Source: Methylomonas rapida
GTDB taxonomy: Bacteria; Pseudomonadota; Gammaproteobacteria; Methylococcales; Methylomonadaceae
Direction: 5' to 3'
Assembly (NCBI RefSeq): GCF_024360925.2
Contig: NZ_CP113517.1
Coordinates: 806,001 to 870,000 of the forward strand
Length of the DNA stretch: 64,000 bases
How positions within the stretch are numbered: position 1 is the first letter of the stretch; every line of letters begins with the position of its first letter. Both the position numbers and the translations under genes were made by a program. Under the pieces are notes generated by a model. The model was not told the origin of the DNA and did not search any database. It was given only the letters and a program-made list of their open reading frames with translations. Shown here in pieces: positions 20,492 to 30,094 of this stretch.

Positions 20492-22354
20492 TTAAGCACA
20501 AAACTGTTCGATGGTGGCGAGGATGCCCTTGCTGTCGAGTCCGACCAAGCTGAGCAATTCCTCGCGGCTACCTTGCTCGACGAAGCGGTCGGGCAGGCCG
20601 ATGTTGCAGACCGGCATCAGCACCTTCTGCGCCTGCAGGAAGGTGTTGATCGCACTGCCGGCGCCGCCGGCGATGACGTTTTCCTCGACGGTGACGAACA
20701 CATCGTGCGTCCTGGCCAATTCCAGCACCAAGGCTTCATCGAACGGCTTGACGAAACGCATGTTCACCACCGTCGCGCCCAGCTGCTTGCCGGCTTCGAC
20801 GGCAGGCGTGACCATGCTGCCCCAGGCCAGAATCGCGATCCGGCTGCCGTGATGGCGAATCTCTGCCTTGCCGATCTCCAACGCGGTCAACCCTGGATCG
20901 ATGGCGGCACCAGGCCCCTTGCCGCGCGGATAGCGCACCGAGGCGGGGCCAGGGTGCTGAAAACCCGTGGTCAACATCTGCCGGCATTCGTTCTCGTCGG
21001 CCGGCGCCATGATCAGCATGTTCGGAATGCAGCGCAGATAGCTGAAATCGAAGGCGCCGGCATGGGTCGGGCCGTCCGGGCCGACCAGACCGGCCCGGTC
21101 CAGTGCAAACAGTACGTCCAGGTTCTGCAAGGCCACGTCGTGGATCAATTGATCGTAACCGCGTTGCAGGAAGGTGGAATAAATCGCCACCACCGGTTTG
21201 GCGCCCTGACAGGCTTGGCCGGCGGCCAAGGTCACCGCATGCTGTTCGGCAATCGCGACGTCGAAATAGCGTTTCGGAAACTTTTGTGAGAATTCCACCA
21301 GACCCGAGCCTTCGCGCATGGCCGGCGTGATGCCCAGCAAGCGTTCGTCTTGTGCCGCCATGTCGCACAGCCAGCGGCCGAATACTTCGGTGTAGGTCGG
21401 ATGCGGCGACGGCGCCGCCTTGGGCAGATAATCCTTGGTCGGATCGAAGGCCGGTACGCCATGGTAGGCCAGCGGGTCTTTCTCGGCCGGCGCATAGCCT
21501 TTGCCTTTCTTGGTCACCACATGCAGGAATACCGGCCCGGTCAAATCCTTCAGATTTTCCAGGGTCGACACCAGCATCTCGACATCGTGGCCGTCGATCG
21601 GGCCGAAATAATTGAAACCCAATTCCTCGAACAAGGTACCGGGCACGATCATGCCCTTCACGTGTTCCTCGGTCTTGCGCGCCAGTTCCCACACCGAAGG
21701 CATCTTGGCCAGGGCTTTCTTGCTTTCTTCCCGCACCGACGAATAAAACTTGCTCGACAACACCTTGGTCAGATAATTGTTCATCGCCCCGACTGGCGGC
21801 GAGATCGACATATCGTTGTCGTTCAAGATCACCAGCAGGTTGGCATTCACATCGCCGGCATGATTCATCGCCTCATAGGCCATGCCGCCGGTGATGGAAC
21901 CGTCGCCGATGATGGCTACCATCTTCTTGTCTTCGCCTCGCAGCTGCGAGGCGATGGCCATGCCCAAGGCCGCGCTGATCGAGGTGCTGGAATGGCCGAC
22001 GCCGAACGCGTCATACTCGCTTTCCTCCCGCGCCGGAAACGCAGACACCCCGCCCAGGGTGCGAATGGTTGGCATGCGTTCCTTGCGCCCGGTCAGAATC
22101 TTGTGCGGATAGGCCTGATGGCCCACGTCCCAGACCAACTGATCGACGGGGGTATTGAACACATAATGCAAGGCCACGGTCAGTTCCACGGTGCCGAGGC
22201 CGGCCGCAAAATGGCCGCCGGAAATGCTGACCGTGTGGGTCAGATAGCCGCGCACCTCGTCAGCCAGTTGCTGGAGCTGGTCCTTGGACAGTGCGCGTAT
22301 GTCCGCCGGCGTGTGGATGTTTTTAAGCAAGGGATAGTCGGTGGTCAGTTTCAT
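20492..22354 (-). CDS. dxs: 1-deoxy-D-xylulose-5-phosphate synthase, copy 1
   Basis: ThDP enzyme that condenses pyruvate and glyceraldehyde-3-phosphate, the first and flux-controlling step of the MEP isoprenoid pathway. All 620 residues are present: [18 protein letters not shown] binds ThDP/Mg, and [13 protein letters not shown] carries the catalytic Glu. It lies 2 bases after copD and 8 before gloB in the hopanoid operon. It is the same length as, and nearly identical to, the second dxs at 33461-35323. The proteins differ mainly in the first ~20 residues ([16 protein letters not shown] versus [16 protein letters not shown]), at one Glu/Asp exchange, and at two residues near the C-terminus. 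Confidence 0.97.
   Translation of the reverse strand: MKLTTDYPLLKNIHTPADIRALSKDQLQQLADEVRGYLTHTVSISGGHFAAGLGTVELTVALHYVFNTPVDQLVWDVGHQAYPHKILTGRKERMPTIRTLGGVSAFPAREESEYDAFGVGHSSTSISAALGMAIASQLRGEDKKMVAIIGDGSITGGMAYEAMNHAGDVNANLLVILNDNDMSISPPVGAMNNYLTKVLSSKFYSSVREESKKALAKMPSVWELARKTEEHVKGMIVPGTLFEELGFNYFGPIDGHDVEMLVSTLENLKDLTGPVFLHVVTKKGKGYAPAEKDPLAYHGVPAFDPTKDYLPKAAPSPHPTYTEVFGRWLCDMAAQDERLLGITPAMREGSGLVEFSQKFPKRYFDVAIAEQHAVTLAAGQACQGAKPVVAIYSTFLQRGYDQLIHDVALQNLDVLFALDRAGLVGPDGPTHAGAFDFSYLRCIPNMLIMAPADENECRQMLTTGFQHPGPASVRYPRGKGPGAAIDPGLTALEIGKAEIRHHGSRIAILAWGSMVTPAVEAGKQLGATVVNMRFVKPFDEALVLELARTHDVFVTVEENVIAGGAGSAINTFLQAQKVLMPVCNIGLPDRFVEQGSREELLSLVGLDSKGILATIEQFCA
20549..22309 (-). repeat. 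Long direct repeat within dxs copy 1
   Basis: Aligns without gaps to 33518-35278 (constant offset 12,969). By eye I count about 30 substitutions. Only two fall in 20549-21713, and the rest cluster in 21714-22309, mostly 21880-22080. Outside these limits the genes diverge. Confidence 0.95.
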
Positions 22355-22356
22355 AA

Positions 22357-23988
22357 TCAGTACAAGGGTTCACGGTAGAACATCAGGATGACGCCGATTT
22401 GAAACAAGGCGAACACTGAAATAAAACCGGCAATATTTTTGCCGGGAGAATCGAGCTTGAGTTCCAGCCAGCGACCGCAGGCCAGGATCAGCGAGAATAC
22501 GCCCATCAAAGTATGGCCGACCTGGATCAAGAACGCGGTTTTGGCTTCGAAGCCGACATGGGAGTGTGCCAGCAACATCATGCCGCCGAAGGCCGCCAGT
22601 AACGGAAAGAAGAAGGGCAAGATGCCGGGATCATCCTTGACGCGCGCACGGGTTTCAAACCAGCCGAGTACGAATACCAGCAGTGTGGCGATACGGTGCT
22701 GCAGGATCTCACCATTGTTGAAGGTGCTGTCCCAGAAGCCGATAGGGCCCAGCGGCCAGCTTTCCGCGTCGCTGCGGAAGAACAAAAATACGCCCAGCCC
22801 CATGAAACCCACTGGCCAGTAGCGCGCCCAGTGATGAAAGCGATCCCGGTAGGACAGCATCGCGAAGAAGCTCATCACGGTCAGGAAAATGCCGGAAATG
22901 TTATGGTTATAATCCGACCAGGCCGTGGCGGCTTCGGAAGGGACTTGACCGACGATCGCGACCCGGCCCGCTTCGCCTGCAATCAGCGCTTCATGAGTTG
23001 GCGATTCCCAGCGCGGGATGCGCGGATGGAACATGTTCAACACTTCTTCCCAGGTTGCGGTCAGATGCGGAATATCGACGGAAGGCGGCTGCGAAGCCAG
23101 GCTGGCGGCGGTGAACAGAATCGTCAGCAGGATCAGGGTTTCGGCTTCGATGTAATAGGGTACGCGTGTGGTCAATACGTAAAGGCTGCGGCTGCTGAAA
23201 TAGTCTTCGACCGCTTGGCGATTCATCCAGGCAAAGCCGAGCGCCAAGCCCATCATCATGATCTTTACCATCAGTAGATTGCCGTAACCGGCGCCGATGA
23301 AGCCCTGGAAGGTGCGGATGTAATACCAGGCCAGCGGCGTGCCGGTGATCAGCAGGCCGACAACCGCCCAGATACCGACGATGGAGAAGCGTTTCAGCAA
23401 CAAAGGCCATAGCTCGACACTGATGGCGTTGCGCTTTTTCAGGCGCCAGATCGCAAGGATCTGAAAGATGCCGCCTACCCAGGTTGCGGCGGCGAGCTGG
23501 TGGCTGACGGTCAGCGTCATCAATAAGCCGCGGTCTTCCAGGCGGCTGGCGCCGTGTACCAACCAGGCAGCCGCCATGACCAGCGGGGCGATGATGGCGA
23601 TCGCCGTCAGCCAATGTTGCTTGGAGCGTGTGTTGTTGTAAAGGCTGTGCTTGATGAACAGGAATAAACCAAACGCGAAGGCGGCGCGCGCCAATCCGGC
23701 TTGAAACTGCACGGTCTGGAAAAATGCCGGAAAGGGCGATTTACCCAGGGTGACCGCCATCAACCAGATTTTCAGGCCGATTTTGGATAGCTGGGTGATC
23801 ACCAAGGCTTTGCTGCCGAAATAAATCAGGCCGATGGTTTTTTCCAGCAGGGCGTTGTTGTAATTGGCGTTTTCATCCCAGGGACGCAGTACGAACAGGC
23901 CCCACATCAGGCCGCCAATGGTGATGGAGTAAAACGTCAGATCGACGCCGCCGATCAGCGAGTCAAGATAATTGGCTATGCCTTCCAT
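22357..23988 (-). CDS. copD: CopD-family copper transport protein
   Basis: A polytopic inner membrane protein of 543 residues with roughly a dozen hydrophobic segments. The N-terminal ~290 residues match the CopD/YcnJ-type copper domain, with histidines and methionines in membrane-proximal positions (e.g. [19 protein letters not shown]). The C-terminal part (about 350-540) is a further membrane domain. CopD works with periplasmic CopC in copper uptake or tolerance. The gene starts 5 bases after copC and ends 2 bases before dxs, so it is embedded in the hopanoid/isoprenoid operon. Assignment rests on hydropathy, motif resemblance and the copC neighbour. Confidence 0.8.
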   Translation of the reverse strand: MEGIANYLDSLIGGVDLTFYSITIGGLMWGLFVLRPWDENANYNNALLEKTIGLIYFGSKALVITQLSKIGLKIWLMAVTLGKSPFPAFFQTVQFQAGLARAAFAFGLFLFIKHSLYNNTRSKQHWLTAIAIIAPLVMAAAWLVHGASRLEDRGLLMTLTVSHQLAAATWVGGIFQILAIWRLKKRNAISVELWPLLLKRFSIVGIWAVVGLLITGTPLAWYYIRTFQGFIGAGYGNLLMVKIMMMGLALGFAWMNRQAVEDYFSSRSLYVLTTRVPYYIEAETLILLTILFTAASLASQPPSVDIPHLTATWEEVLNMFHPRIPRWESPTHEALIAGEAGRVAIVGQVPSEAATAWSDYNHNISGIFLTVMSFFAMLSYRDRFHHWARYWPVGFMGLGVFLFFRSDAESWPLGPIGFWDSTFNNGEILQHRIATLLVFVLGWFETRARVKDDPGILPFFFPLLAAFGGMMLLAHSHVGFEAKTAFLIQVGHTLMGVFSLILACGRWLELKLDSPGKNIAGFISVFALFQIGVILMFYREPLY

Positions 23989-23993
23989 ACAGT

Positions 23994-24353
23994 TTATTTA
24001 GCTTCTTTGACAAAAAAACGCAGCAGGTCTTCGCTCAAGTGACCGTCCGCGGCGAAGATTTTCAATTTGATTGCATATTCGCCCGGAATCAACGAGGGCA
24101 ATTCCAGTAAAACCTGGCCAGGCTTTTCGCCGGGAATGGCTTTGATCGGTGTCATCACGTCGCCGGCGCTGACCAGAAACACTTCCGACAAGTCCAGTTC
24201 GACCTTGGAGTTGAACGACAACTCGACCTGGCTGGCCTGGTTGACCGGTACCGGTTTCAGTTTCAACGAGTTATGGGTTACCACGGCATGGCCGAAAGCC
24301 AGGTTGCTGATGACTAACGTCAATGCCAGAAATAGGGGTTTCAATACGCGCAT
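23994..24353 (-). CDS. copC: CopC-family periplasmic copper-binding protein
   Basis: Small periplasmic copper carrier of 119 residues. A signal peptide (VLKPLFLALTLVISNLAFG) precedes HAVVTHNSL, so cleavage would expose an N-terminal His, the first ligand of the Cu(II) site in CopC. The second conserved site ADGHLSED near the C-terminus supplies Asp and His. The Met-rich Cu(I) site is not evident. ATG 24353 is preferred; a GTG at 24365 that overlaps the hpnO stop would add four residues. It is followed closely by copD. Confidence 0.85.
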   Translation of the reverse strand: MRVLKPLFLALTLVISNLAFGHAVVTHNSLKLKPVPVNQASQVELSFNSKVELDLSEVFLVSAGDVMTPIKAIPGEKPGQVLLELPSLIPGEYAIKLKIFAADGHLSEDLLRFFVKEAK

Positions 24354-24361
24354 TACGATTC

Positions 24362-25747
24362 TCACTTTTTGCTTTTCAAGGCGTGGCTGGCCAGGTTTTT
24401 ACCCAGTGTCCAGATCGAGCCCGTGACGTTGTGGGTGTCGGCGATGGTGGTTTCCATCGCGTCGACGATCCAGTCGCGGTCTTTTTGCGTCAGATTCAGC
24501 GGCGGCAACAATTTGACGACGTTCATGCCATGGCCGGCTACCTGGCTAAGTACCCGATGTTCCTTGAACAGTGGGATCGTGATCATTTGGCAGAAGAGGC
24601 CTTTGTTGGCGGCTTCCAGCATGGCCCAGGCGGCTTTAAGCCCCAAGCTCTTCGGGGTGTGGAATTCGATCGCGATCATCGAACCCTTGCCTCTGGCTTC
24701 TTTCAGGAATTCGTATTTGCTGCTCATCGCGTTGATGCTGGCGATGATGTCTTCACCGACCTTGGCGCTGTTCTCGACCAGTTTTTCCTCGTGAATCACA
24801 TGCAGACTGGCCAAGCCCGCCGCCATGGCCATATTGTTTTTCGAGAAGGTCGAACCGTGAACGACTGCGCGATCCATGCGGTTGAAGACGGTATCCATGA
24901 TCTTGGTCGTCATCGCCACGCCGCCGACTGGCACGAAACCGCCGGACAGCGCTTTGGCCATCAAGATCATGTCGGGTTTGACGCCCCAGTGCTCGATCGC
25001 CCAGAACTTGCCGGTGCGACCTATGCCGGTTTGAATTTCATCGGCAACGAACAAGGTGCCGTATTTTTTGCACAAGCGTTCGACTTCTGGCAGGTAGTTG
25101 TCGTCAGGCACGTTGACGCCTTTGCCTTGAATCGGTTCGACGATGAAGGCGGCGACGTCCTTGTTGCTGAGGGCTTTTTCCAGCGCGCCCAGATCATTGA
25201 AGGGGACCGCGCCGCATTGTGGCAACAATGGGCCGAAGCCTTCGCGGAAAATTTCTTCGCCATTCAGCGACAAGGCGCCCATCGTCAAGCCGTGATAAGC
25301 ATGCTCGCAGTAAACGATGCGTGGACGCTTGGTGGTATAGCGGGCAAATTTGATCGCCGCTTCCACCGCTTCGGTGCCGGAGTTGCAGAAAAACATTTTT
25401 TCCAGATTGTCCGGGCAGGTGGCCAGAATTTCTTTTGCCAGCAAGCCGCTGAGCAAGGAAACGTCCATCTGCACCAGATTCGGCAGTTCCAGGGTCAGGG
25501 TTTCTTGCAGCGCGCTGATGACGGTCGGATGATTGCGGCCGATCGCGAATACACCAAAACCGCTCAATAGATCGAGGTATTCATTACCGTCTTCGTCATA
25601 CAGATATTGGCCGATGGCTTTTTTGTAGTTGCGGTCGTAGCCGATGGTGCGCAGCACGCGAACCATTTGATTGTTCAGATAATGCTCGTGCAGGTCGAAT
25701 TTTTCTTCGAAGTGCTGAGCAAAGAGTTCGGCAATGCTAAAAGACAT
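24362..25747 (-). CDS. hpnO: Class III aminotransferase HpnO (aminobacteriohopanetriol synthesis)
   Basis: PLP aminotransferase proposed to convert the ribosylhopane-derived aldehyde to aminobacteriohopanetriol. The 461 residues show the class III pattern: GTEAVEAAIKFAR, the cofactor region VADEIQTGIGRTG, and the lysine-bearing MAKALSGGFVPVGGV. AGAGG 7 bases before the ATG supports the start. Its position right after hpnG and shc identifies it among many acetylornithine-type homologues. Its stop overlaps the possible GTG start of copC. Confidence 0.9.
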   Translation of the reverse strand: MSFSIAELFAQHFEEKFDLHEHYLNNQMVRVLRTIGYDRNYKKAIGQYLYDEDGNEYLDLLSGFGVFAIGRNHPTVISALQETLTLELPNLVQMDVSLLSGLLAKEILATCPDNLEKMFFCNSGTEAVEAAIKFARYTTKRPRIVYCEHAYHGLTMGALSLNGEEIFREGFGPLLPQCGAVPFNDLGALEKALSNKDVAAFIVEPIQGKGVNVPDDNYLPEVERLCKKYGTLFVADEIQTGIGRTGKFWAIEHWGVKPDMILMAKALSGGFVPVGGVAMTTKIMDTVFNRMDRAVVHGSTFSKNNMAMAAGLASLHVIHEEKLVENSAKVGEDIIASINAMSSKYEFLKEARGKGSMIAIEFHTPKSLGLKAAWAMLEAANKGLFCQMITIPLFKEHRVLSQVAGHGMNVVKLLPPLNLTQKDRDWIVDAMETTIADTHNVTGSIWTLGKNLASHALKSKK

Positions 25748-25839
25748 GTAATACCTCTTGAATGCGTACTGTCTCGGTCAATACCGGGCAGTAATGAATG
25801 AGATTGAAAATGAGCGATTTTTCATAGCGGCTCAATTCG

Positions 25840-26586
25840 CTATTGGTTTTTATGGGGTTCCGGCAGCGAAAGTTGCCGGGCGACAAGTTTCAAGGTTTTC
25901 CGGGCAGCATGGAAATGCAGGCCAAGGCGGATCAAGCCAGAAATTTCCGCGGGATGGAGCAATAAATAGCGCAATAGCTTGGGCAGTTCCGCTCGACCAT
26001 CGGCGTTCAAGGCATGCTGAACTGCTTGCGGCAAATTCATCTCGACCGGATCGGCGATAACGCGGATGGCCAAAAACGGTAACAAGGCCTGGGATGCGAC
26101 TTCGGCGATTGCAGTACTTTCCATGTCCAATGCCATTGCCTGGCTTTGTTGGTGGATGCGTTGTTTTTCACGGCTGTCGCTGATCAAGGTGCCACTGGTG
26201 AACAAGTGGCCTTCGTGCACGGGCAAAATGGGTGACAAACTCTGAATCGTATCAGCCGTCCAGTTGCCGTCGGCGGCGTAATTGCGGTCTGCAGCAATGA
26301 TCCGGGTTGGTATCAGCAGATCGCCCGGTTTTAACTGGCCGGACAGTCCCGCCGCGCAACCCCAGCTCATCAAGCGCTGCGCGCCCTTTTCTAGCAGAGT
26401 GCGGGCAGCCTTGGCGGCATTGATCGGCCCGGCTCCGCCATAGGCAATCCAGTTGTTTCCAAACCGGCGGCATTCGCCTTGCCGGAGTTTGCTGGATGTC
26501 AGTGTGCTTAGCTCTTCCGGTAGCGCAACGACAATGCCGACGATGGCGTCGGCATTGTTGAAGGTAGCGTTAAGGTTATCGCTCAC
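25840..26586 (-). CDS. hpnG: Adenosylhopane nucleosidase HpnG
   Basis: Nucleoside-phosphorylase-fold protein of 248 residues that removes adenine from adenosylhopane to give (phospho)ribosylhopane. It has the MTA/SAH nucleosidase signature ALDMESTAIAEVA and a Gly-rich GGAGPINAAKAA segment. The start is GTG at 26586, overlapping the shc stop by 4 bases (GTGA), so it is coupled to the cyclase. The 93 bases to hpnO hold no hairpin that I can see. Confidence 0.9.
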   Translation of the reverse strand: MSDNLNATFNNADAIVGIVVALPEELSTLTSSKLRQGECRRFGNNWIAYGGAGPINAAKAARTLLEKGAQRLMSWGCAAGLSGQLKPGDLLIPTRIIAADRNYAADGNWTADTIQSLSPILPVHEGHLFTSGTLISDSREKQRIHQQSQAMALDMESTAIAEVASQALLPFLAIRVIADPVEMNLPQAVQHALNADGRAELPKLLRYLLLHPAEISGLIRLGLHFHAARKTLKLVARQLSLPEPHKNQ

Positions 26587-28541
26587 TGTTTCGCCAATTC
26601 GTTACGGTATCTGGCCAGCGCCCACAACGGGAAGAATTTGTCGTAGCCGTGATACTTCAGATAAAACACGCGTGGAAAGCCCGGTGCGGTAAAGCAAGGG
26701 TCATTCCACAGGCCATTGGCTTGCTGGGTGCGCAACAGGTAATCGATGCCCGCGCTGACTTCCGGACTATGCACTTCGCCGGCGGCGATCAAGCCCAATA
26801 CGGCCCACGCTGTCTGGAAGGCCGTGCTGAAATGATAACGGCCGCGATATTGCTGGTCGTCATGGTAGCTCAGGTTGTCTTCGCCCCAGCCGCCGTCCTC
26901 GCGCTGCACACTTTTCAACCAGGCGGCCGCCTTGGTGTACATCGGGTCTGTTTTGGGTAGATGGGTTTGCTCCAGGGCCAGCAGGACCGACCAGGTACCA
27001 TAGATGTAATTGGTGCCCCAACGGCCGAACCACGAGCCATCCGCTTCCTGTTCGCTACGGATGTAGTCTATGGTGCGTTCCAGTGCGGGCAAGTACTCAG
27101 GATGATCCTTCGCGACTCGTGCCATCAACATTGCGCAACGGGCGCTGACGTCCACGGTGGGCGGGTCGAGCAGGGCGCCATGATCGGCAAATGGAATTTC
27201 GTTTAGGTAGTAATAAGTGTTGTCGACGTCGAAAGCGCCATAGCCGCCGTTTTGCGACTGCATGCCGACGATCCAGCGGGTGGCGCGGTGAATCGATTCG
27301 TCCAGGCCGCTTTGGCTGGATTCCGCCATCGAAAACGCAATCACCGCAGTGTCGTCGACGTCAGGGTAATGGGGATTGGCAAATTGAAACGCCCAGCCGC
27401 CGCCGGCCAGATCCGGCTTGCTGACGCGCCAGTCGCCGGGTTCGTCGGATAACTGCACGCTTTTCAACCAATCATAGGCTTTGCCCAAGCTATTGGCATT
27501 GCCTTGTTTGTCGGCTTCCAGCAATGCCAGGCTGGCCAAGCCGGTATCCCAAACAGGCGACAGGCAGGGCTGGCAGTAGGCGTCGTTGTCATTGATGACC
27601 AGCAATTTCTCCAGCGCCTGCCGGGCGATGACGACGTTGGGATGGTCTTTTGGAAAGCCCAGTAGCAGCAGGGCTTCGTAAGCGTTCACCATGGCTGGAA
27701 AAATCGCGCCCAAACCGTCTTCGCCGTTCAGACGCTCCGTGAACCAGGCCAAGGCTTTGTCGATGGCGCGCTGGCGCATGCTTTTGGGAATGAAGGGTTC
27801 GGTAACCCGGCCGAGCTTGTCCAGTACCAGGAAGCACTTGTTCAAAAAGGTTCGTTCCGGAAAGTAGTGTTTTTCCTCGTCCGGATGCACGACAAACAAT
27901 TCCAGGATGTCGATGTTGTGCGGGTTTTTGGCTTTGGCTTTCAGCGTGCACAAAATGAACAACGGTACCATGACGGTTCGCGACCAATAGGAAACCTTAT
28001 CCAGATGGAAGGGGAACCAGGATGGAAACAGCATGATTTCCACCGGAATGTACGGTACGCCTCGCCATGGCAATTGTTCGAACATCGCCAGCGCGATTCG
28101 AGTGAACACGTTGGCACGCGCGGCGCCGCCTTGCGCCAGAATCCACTCGCGCAGCTGTTTCATATGGGGGGCATGAATCGAGTCGCCGGCCATTTTCAAT
28201 GCGTAATAGACTTTAACGCTGCAACTGATGTCGCCGGGCCCGCCGGTAAACAAAGGGTAGCTGCCATCCGGGTTTTTGCGACTTCTTAAGTAGATTGCGA
28301 TTTTGCGTTGCAATTCTTCGTCGATGTCGTCCAGGTAATGCATCATCATGATGTATTCGGCTGGAATGGTGCAATCGGCTTCCAATTCGAACACCCAGTA
28401 ACCGGCGGGATTCTGCAGGCCTAGCAAGGAACTCTGCGCGCGCTCGATGGCGCCTTGCAATACGCCGAGCGCTGGCCGGTTGGACGAGACGTTGTTTGAC
28501 ATGTCGGGGCTGCTGGTTTCGATAGGGGATTCTGTAAACAT
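26583..28541 (-). CDS. shc: Squalene-hopene cyclase
   Basis: Membrane-associated cyclase that turns squalene into hopene and hopanol. The 652 residues contain the protonating DVDD motif at 394-397 (PDVDDTAVIAF) and several QW repeats, e.g. QNGGYGAF, QEADGSWFGRW, QREDGGWGEDN and QQANGLWND. AAGGA lies 7 bases before ATG 28541. It follows the squalene synthase gene by 9 bases, so substrate synthesis and cyclisation are encoded together. Confidence 0.97.
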   Translation of the reverse strand: MFTESPIETSSPDMSNNVSSNRPALGVLQGAIERAQSSLLGLQNPAGYWVFELEADCTIPAEYIMMMHYLDDIDEELQRKIAIYLRSRKNPDGSYPLFTGGPGDISCSVKVYYALKMAGDSIHAPHMKQLREWILAQGGAARANVFTRIALAMFEQLPWRGVPYIPVEIMLFPSWFPFHLDKVSYWSRTVMVPLFILCTLKAKAKNPHNIDILELFVVHPDEEKHYFPERTFLNKCFLVLDKLGRVTEPFIPKSMRQRAIDKALAWFTERLNGEDGLGAIFPAMVNAYEALLLLGFPKDHPNVVIARQALEKLLVINDNDAYCQPCLSPVWDTGLASLALLEADKQGNANSLGKAYDWLKSVQLSDEPGDWRVSKPDLAGGGWAFQFANPHYPDVDDTAVIAFSMAESSQSGLDESIHRATRWIVGMQSQNGGYGAFDVDNTYYYLNEIPFADHGALLDPPTVDVSARCAMLMARVAKDHPEYLPALERTIDYIRSEQEADGSWFGRWGTNYIYGTWSVLLALEQTHLPKTDPMYTKAAAWLKSVQREDGGWGEDNLSYHDDQQYRGRYHFSTAFQTAWAVLGLIAAGEVHSPEVSAGIDYLLRTQQANGLWNDPCFTAPGFPRVFYLKYHGYDKFFPLWALARYRNELAKQ

Positions 28542-28550
28542 GATGATTCC

Positions 28551-29642
28551 TTATTGTCCAGTGTGCGATTCGGGTAAGTACTGCCAACCAGGTGTCTTTA
28601 GTCCCTGGCTGGTCAGATTGAAAAGTAATGAAAGTAACAGGTTGCTGCGCGCGCTGAGCTTGCAGGCCAAAATCGTGGCCTTGACGCTATTCCGGCTGAT
28701 CTTGACCTGGCTGGATTCGTTGAAGCTCAGGTTTTGCTTGATCTTTTTCAGTGTCAACACCGCCATGCCCAGCGCCCACAGGCAGAAGTTGCGAATGCCC
28801 GTTTCGTGGCGAGGCAGTAATTGGGTATAGGTCAAGGCGTTCTGCAAATGACCGTGCGCGATGCTGATCAGGTGCTCCAGTCCTTTGCGAAAGCGTTCGT
28901 CGTTGGTGGTTGGCGTCAAGTCCGCCAGGTTGAAGCCGGTTTCGGTGAAAATGTCTTGCGGCAGCCAGCACACGCCACGCTGAGCATCATCCCAGATGTC
29001 TTTCAGAATGTTGGTCATTTGCAAGCCTTGGCCGAATGATACGGAAAGTTTCAGTAATTCGTCGCGATGCGCGTCGATTTGCGGCGAGTAGTGACAAAAC
29101 AGCTTGGCCAGCATTTCTCCGACGCAGCCGGCTACGTAATAACAGTAATCATCCATGTCTTTCATGGTTTTCAGGCCGGCCCGCAGGTCCAGGGCTTGAT
29201 AGACCGGCATGCCGTTCGCCATCGTTTCCACGCAACAAGCCAAGGCTTCAATTTGCGCCCGATCCAGGCTGTGCGTGATCGCAATGACCCTAGGGATCAA
29301 ATGAATCAGGCTGTGTTCGGCGGGAATGGTTTGTGTCGAAAGTAAAGGCGCGAGTTCATCGGCAAAAGCTTGAGCACCTTCGCCTGTTTTGACGATTTGG
29401 ATGAATTCGCTGCAAAAACGTTTTTTTTGTTCCGCGTTCAGCGAGATTTCGTCTTCGATCGTGTCGACGATACGGCACAACAAATAGGCGTTGGCAACGG
29501 CAGGGTACAGATTCTCCGGCAGCTGGGGAATGGTGAGCGCAAAAGTCCGTGAGACTCCTTCGAGTAAAACTGCCTGTAGTTCCGCGTCTGATAATTGCGA
29601 AAGCAATTGCGGGTTGGTAATGAGTGGTTGAGGTCCGTTCAT
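28551..29642 (-). CDS. sqs: Squalene synthase (farnesyl-diphosphate farnesyltransferase)
   Basis: Joins two farnesyl diphosphates to squalene. The 363 residues match the one-enzyme squalene synthase seen in eukaryotes and some methanotrophs rather than the shorter HpnC/HpnD proteins. The first Asp-rich motif is in CRIVDTIEDE, the second in MTNILKDIWDDAQRG, with YYVAGCVGEML between them. The C-terminus lacks a clear membrane anchor. It is the first gene of the operon, divergent from hpnH. The ribosome-binding site is weak (GAAAG). hpnC, hpnD and hpnE are absent from the window. Confidence 0.9.
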   Translation of the reverse strand: MNGPQPLITNPQLLSQLSDAELQAVLLEGVSRTFALTIPQLPENLYPAVANAYLLCRIVDTIEDEISLNAEQKKRFCSEFIQIVKTGEGAQAFADELAPLLSTQTIPAEHSLIHLIPRVIAITHSLDRAQIEALACCVETMANGMPVYQALDLRAGLKTMKDMDDYCYYVAGCVGEMLAKLFCHYSPQIDAHRDELLKLSVSFGQGLQMTNILKDIWDDAQRGVCWLPQDIFTETGFNLADLTPTTNDERFRKGLEHLISIAHGHLQNALTYTQLLPRHETGIRNFCLWALGMAVLTLKKIKQNLSFNESSQVKISRNSVKATILACKLSARSNLLLSLLFNLTSQGLKTPGWQYLPESHTGQ

Positions 29643-30094
29643 GAGCTTTCGATAGCCAACTTAAGTAGTTGAAGCAATGATAGACTGTTTGTTGGGTTTT
29701 TGCAAAGTGGTGTTGTTTTACTGCAAATGAATTGTGGGTTTTGGTTTCGTCAATGTGGGTCTATCTCGGTTCTACTTTTAGAATACTTAAATTCTTGTTG
29801 TTTATTAAGGTAATTTTAAATGTTCGACGCGGACTTGTCCTGTGTCTTTATTCAGGCGGAAGGGGGTGATGCGGCAGATGTTTTTCGTCGGGAAATGTTG
29901 CGTTTTATGATTTGTGCTGGAGAAGACCCAAAAAAAGTAGTATTCTAGCAACAATCGGGTCGTGCTTTTGTCCGAAGTTACGTTTTTCGCTATGTTGTGC
30001 GTGCTCGAGTATCGGATTTTGTGGTGATGTATCGATTGTTGTTTTTTCGTAACAGCGATGTTCGCCGGTTGTTTTTAGTTTTGGAGAATGTGCC
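29643..30094. other. 452-base divergent control region between sqs and hpnH
   Basis: AT-rich region separating the leftward sqs operon from the rightward hpnH operon. It must hold promoters for both, but I find no hexamer pair close enough to consensus to name. It contains one possible small reading frame (29820-29948, +). The length and T-rich tracts (e.g. 30041-30052, 30071-30082) suggest a regulated region or a long hpnH leader. Confidence 0.6.
29820..29948 (+). CDS. Possible 42-residue protein upstream of hpnH
   Basis: ATG at 29820 is preceded by AAGG at a 9-base spacing and opens a frame of 42 codons ending in TAG. The peptide begins MFDADLSCVFIQAEGG and is mixed acidic and basic, with no membrane segment or known motif. 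It ends 146 bases before hpnH. It could be a small protein, a leader peptide or chance. No family is recognised. Confidence 0.25.
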   Translation: MFDADLSCVFIQAEGGDAADVFRREMLRFMICAGEDPKKVVF

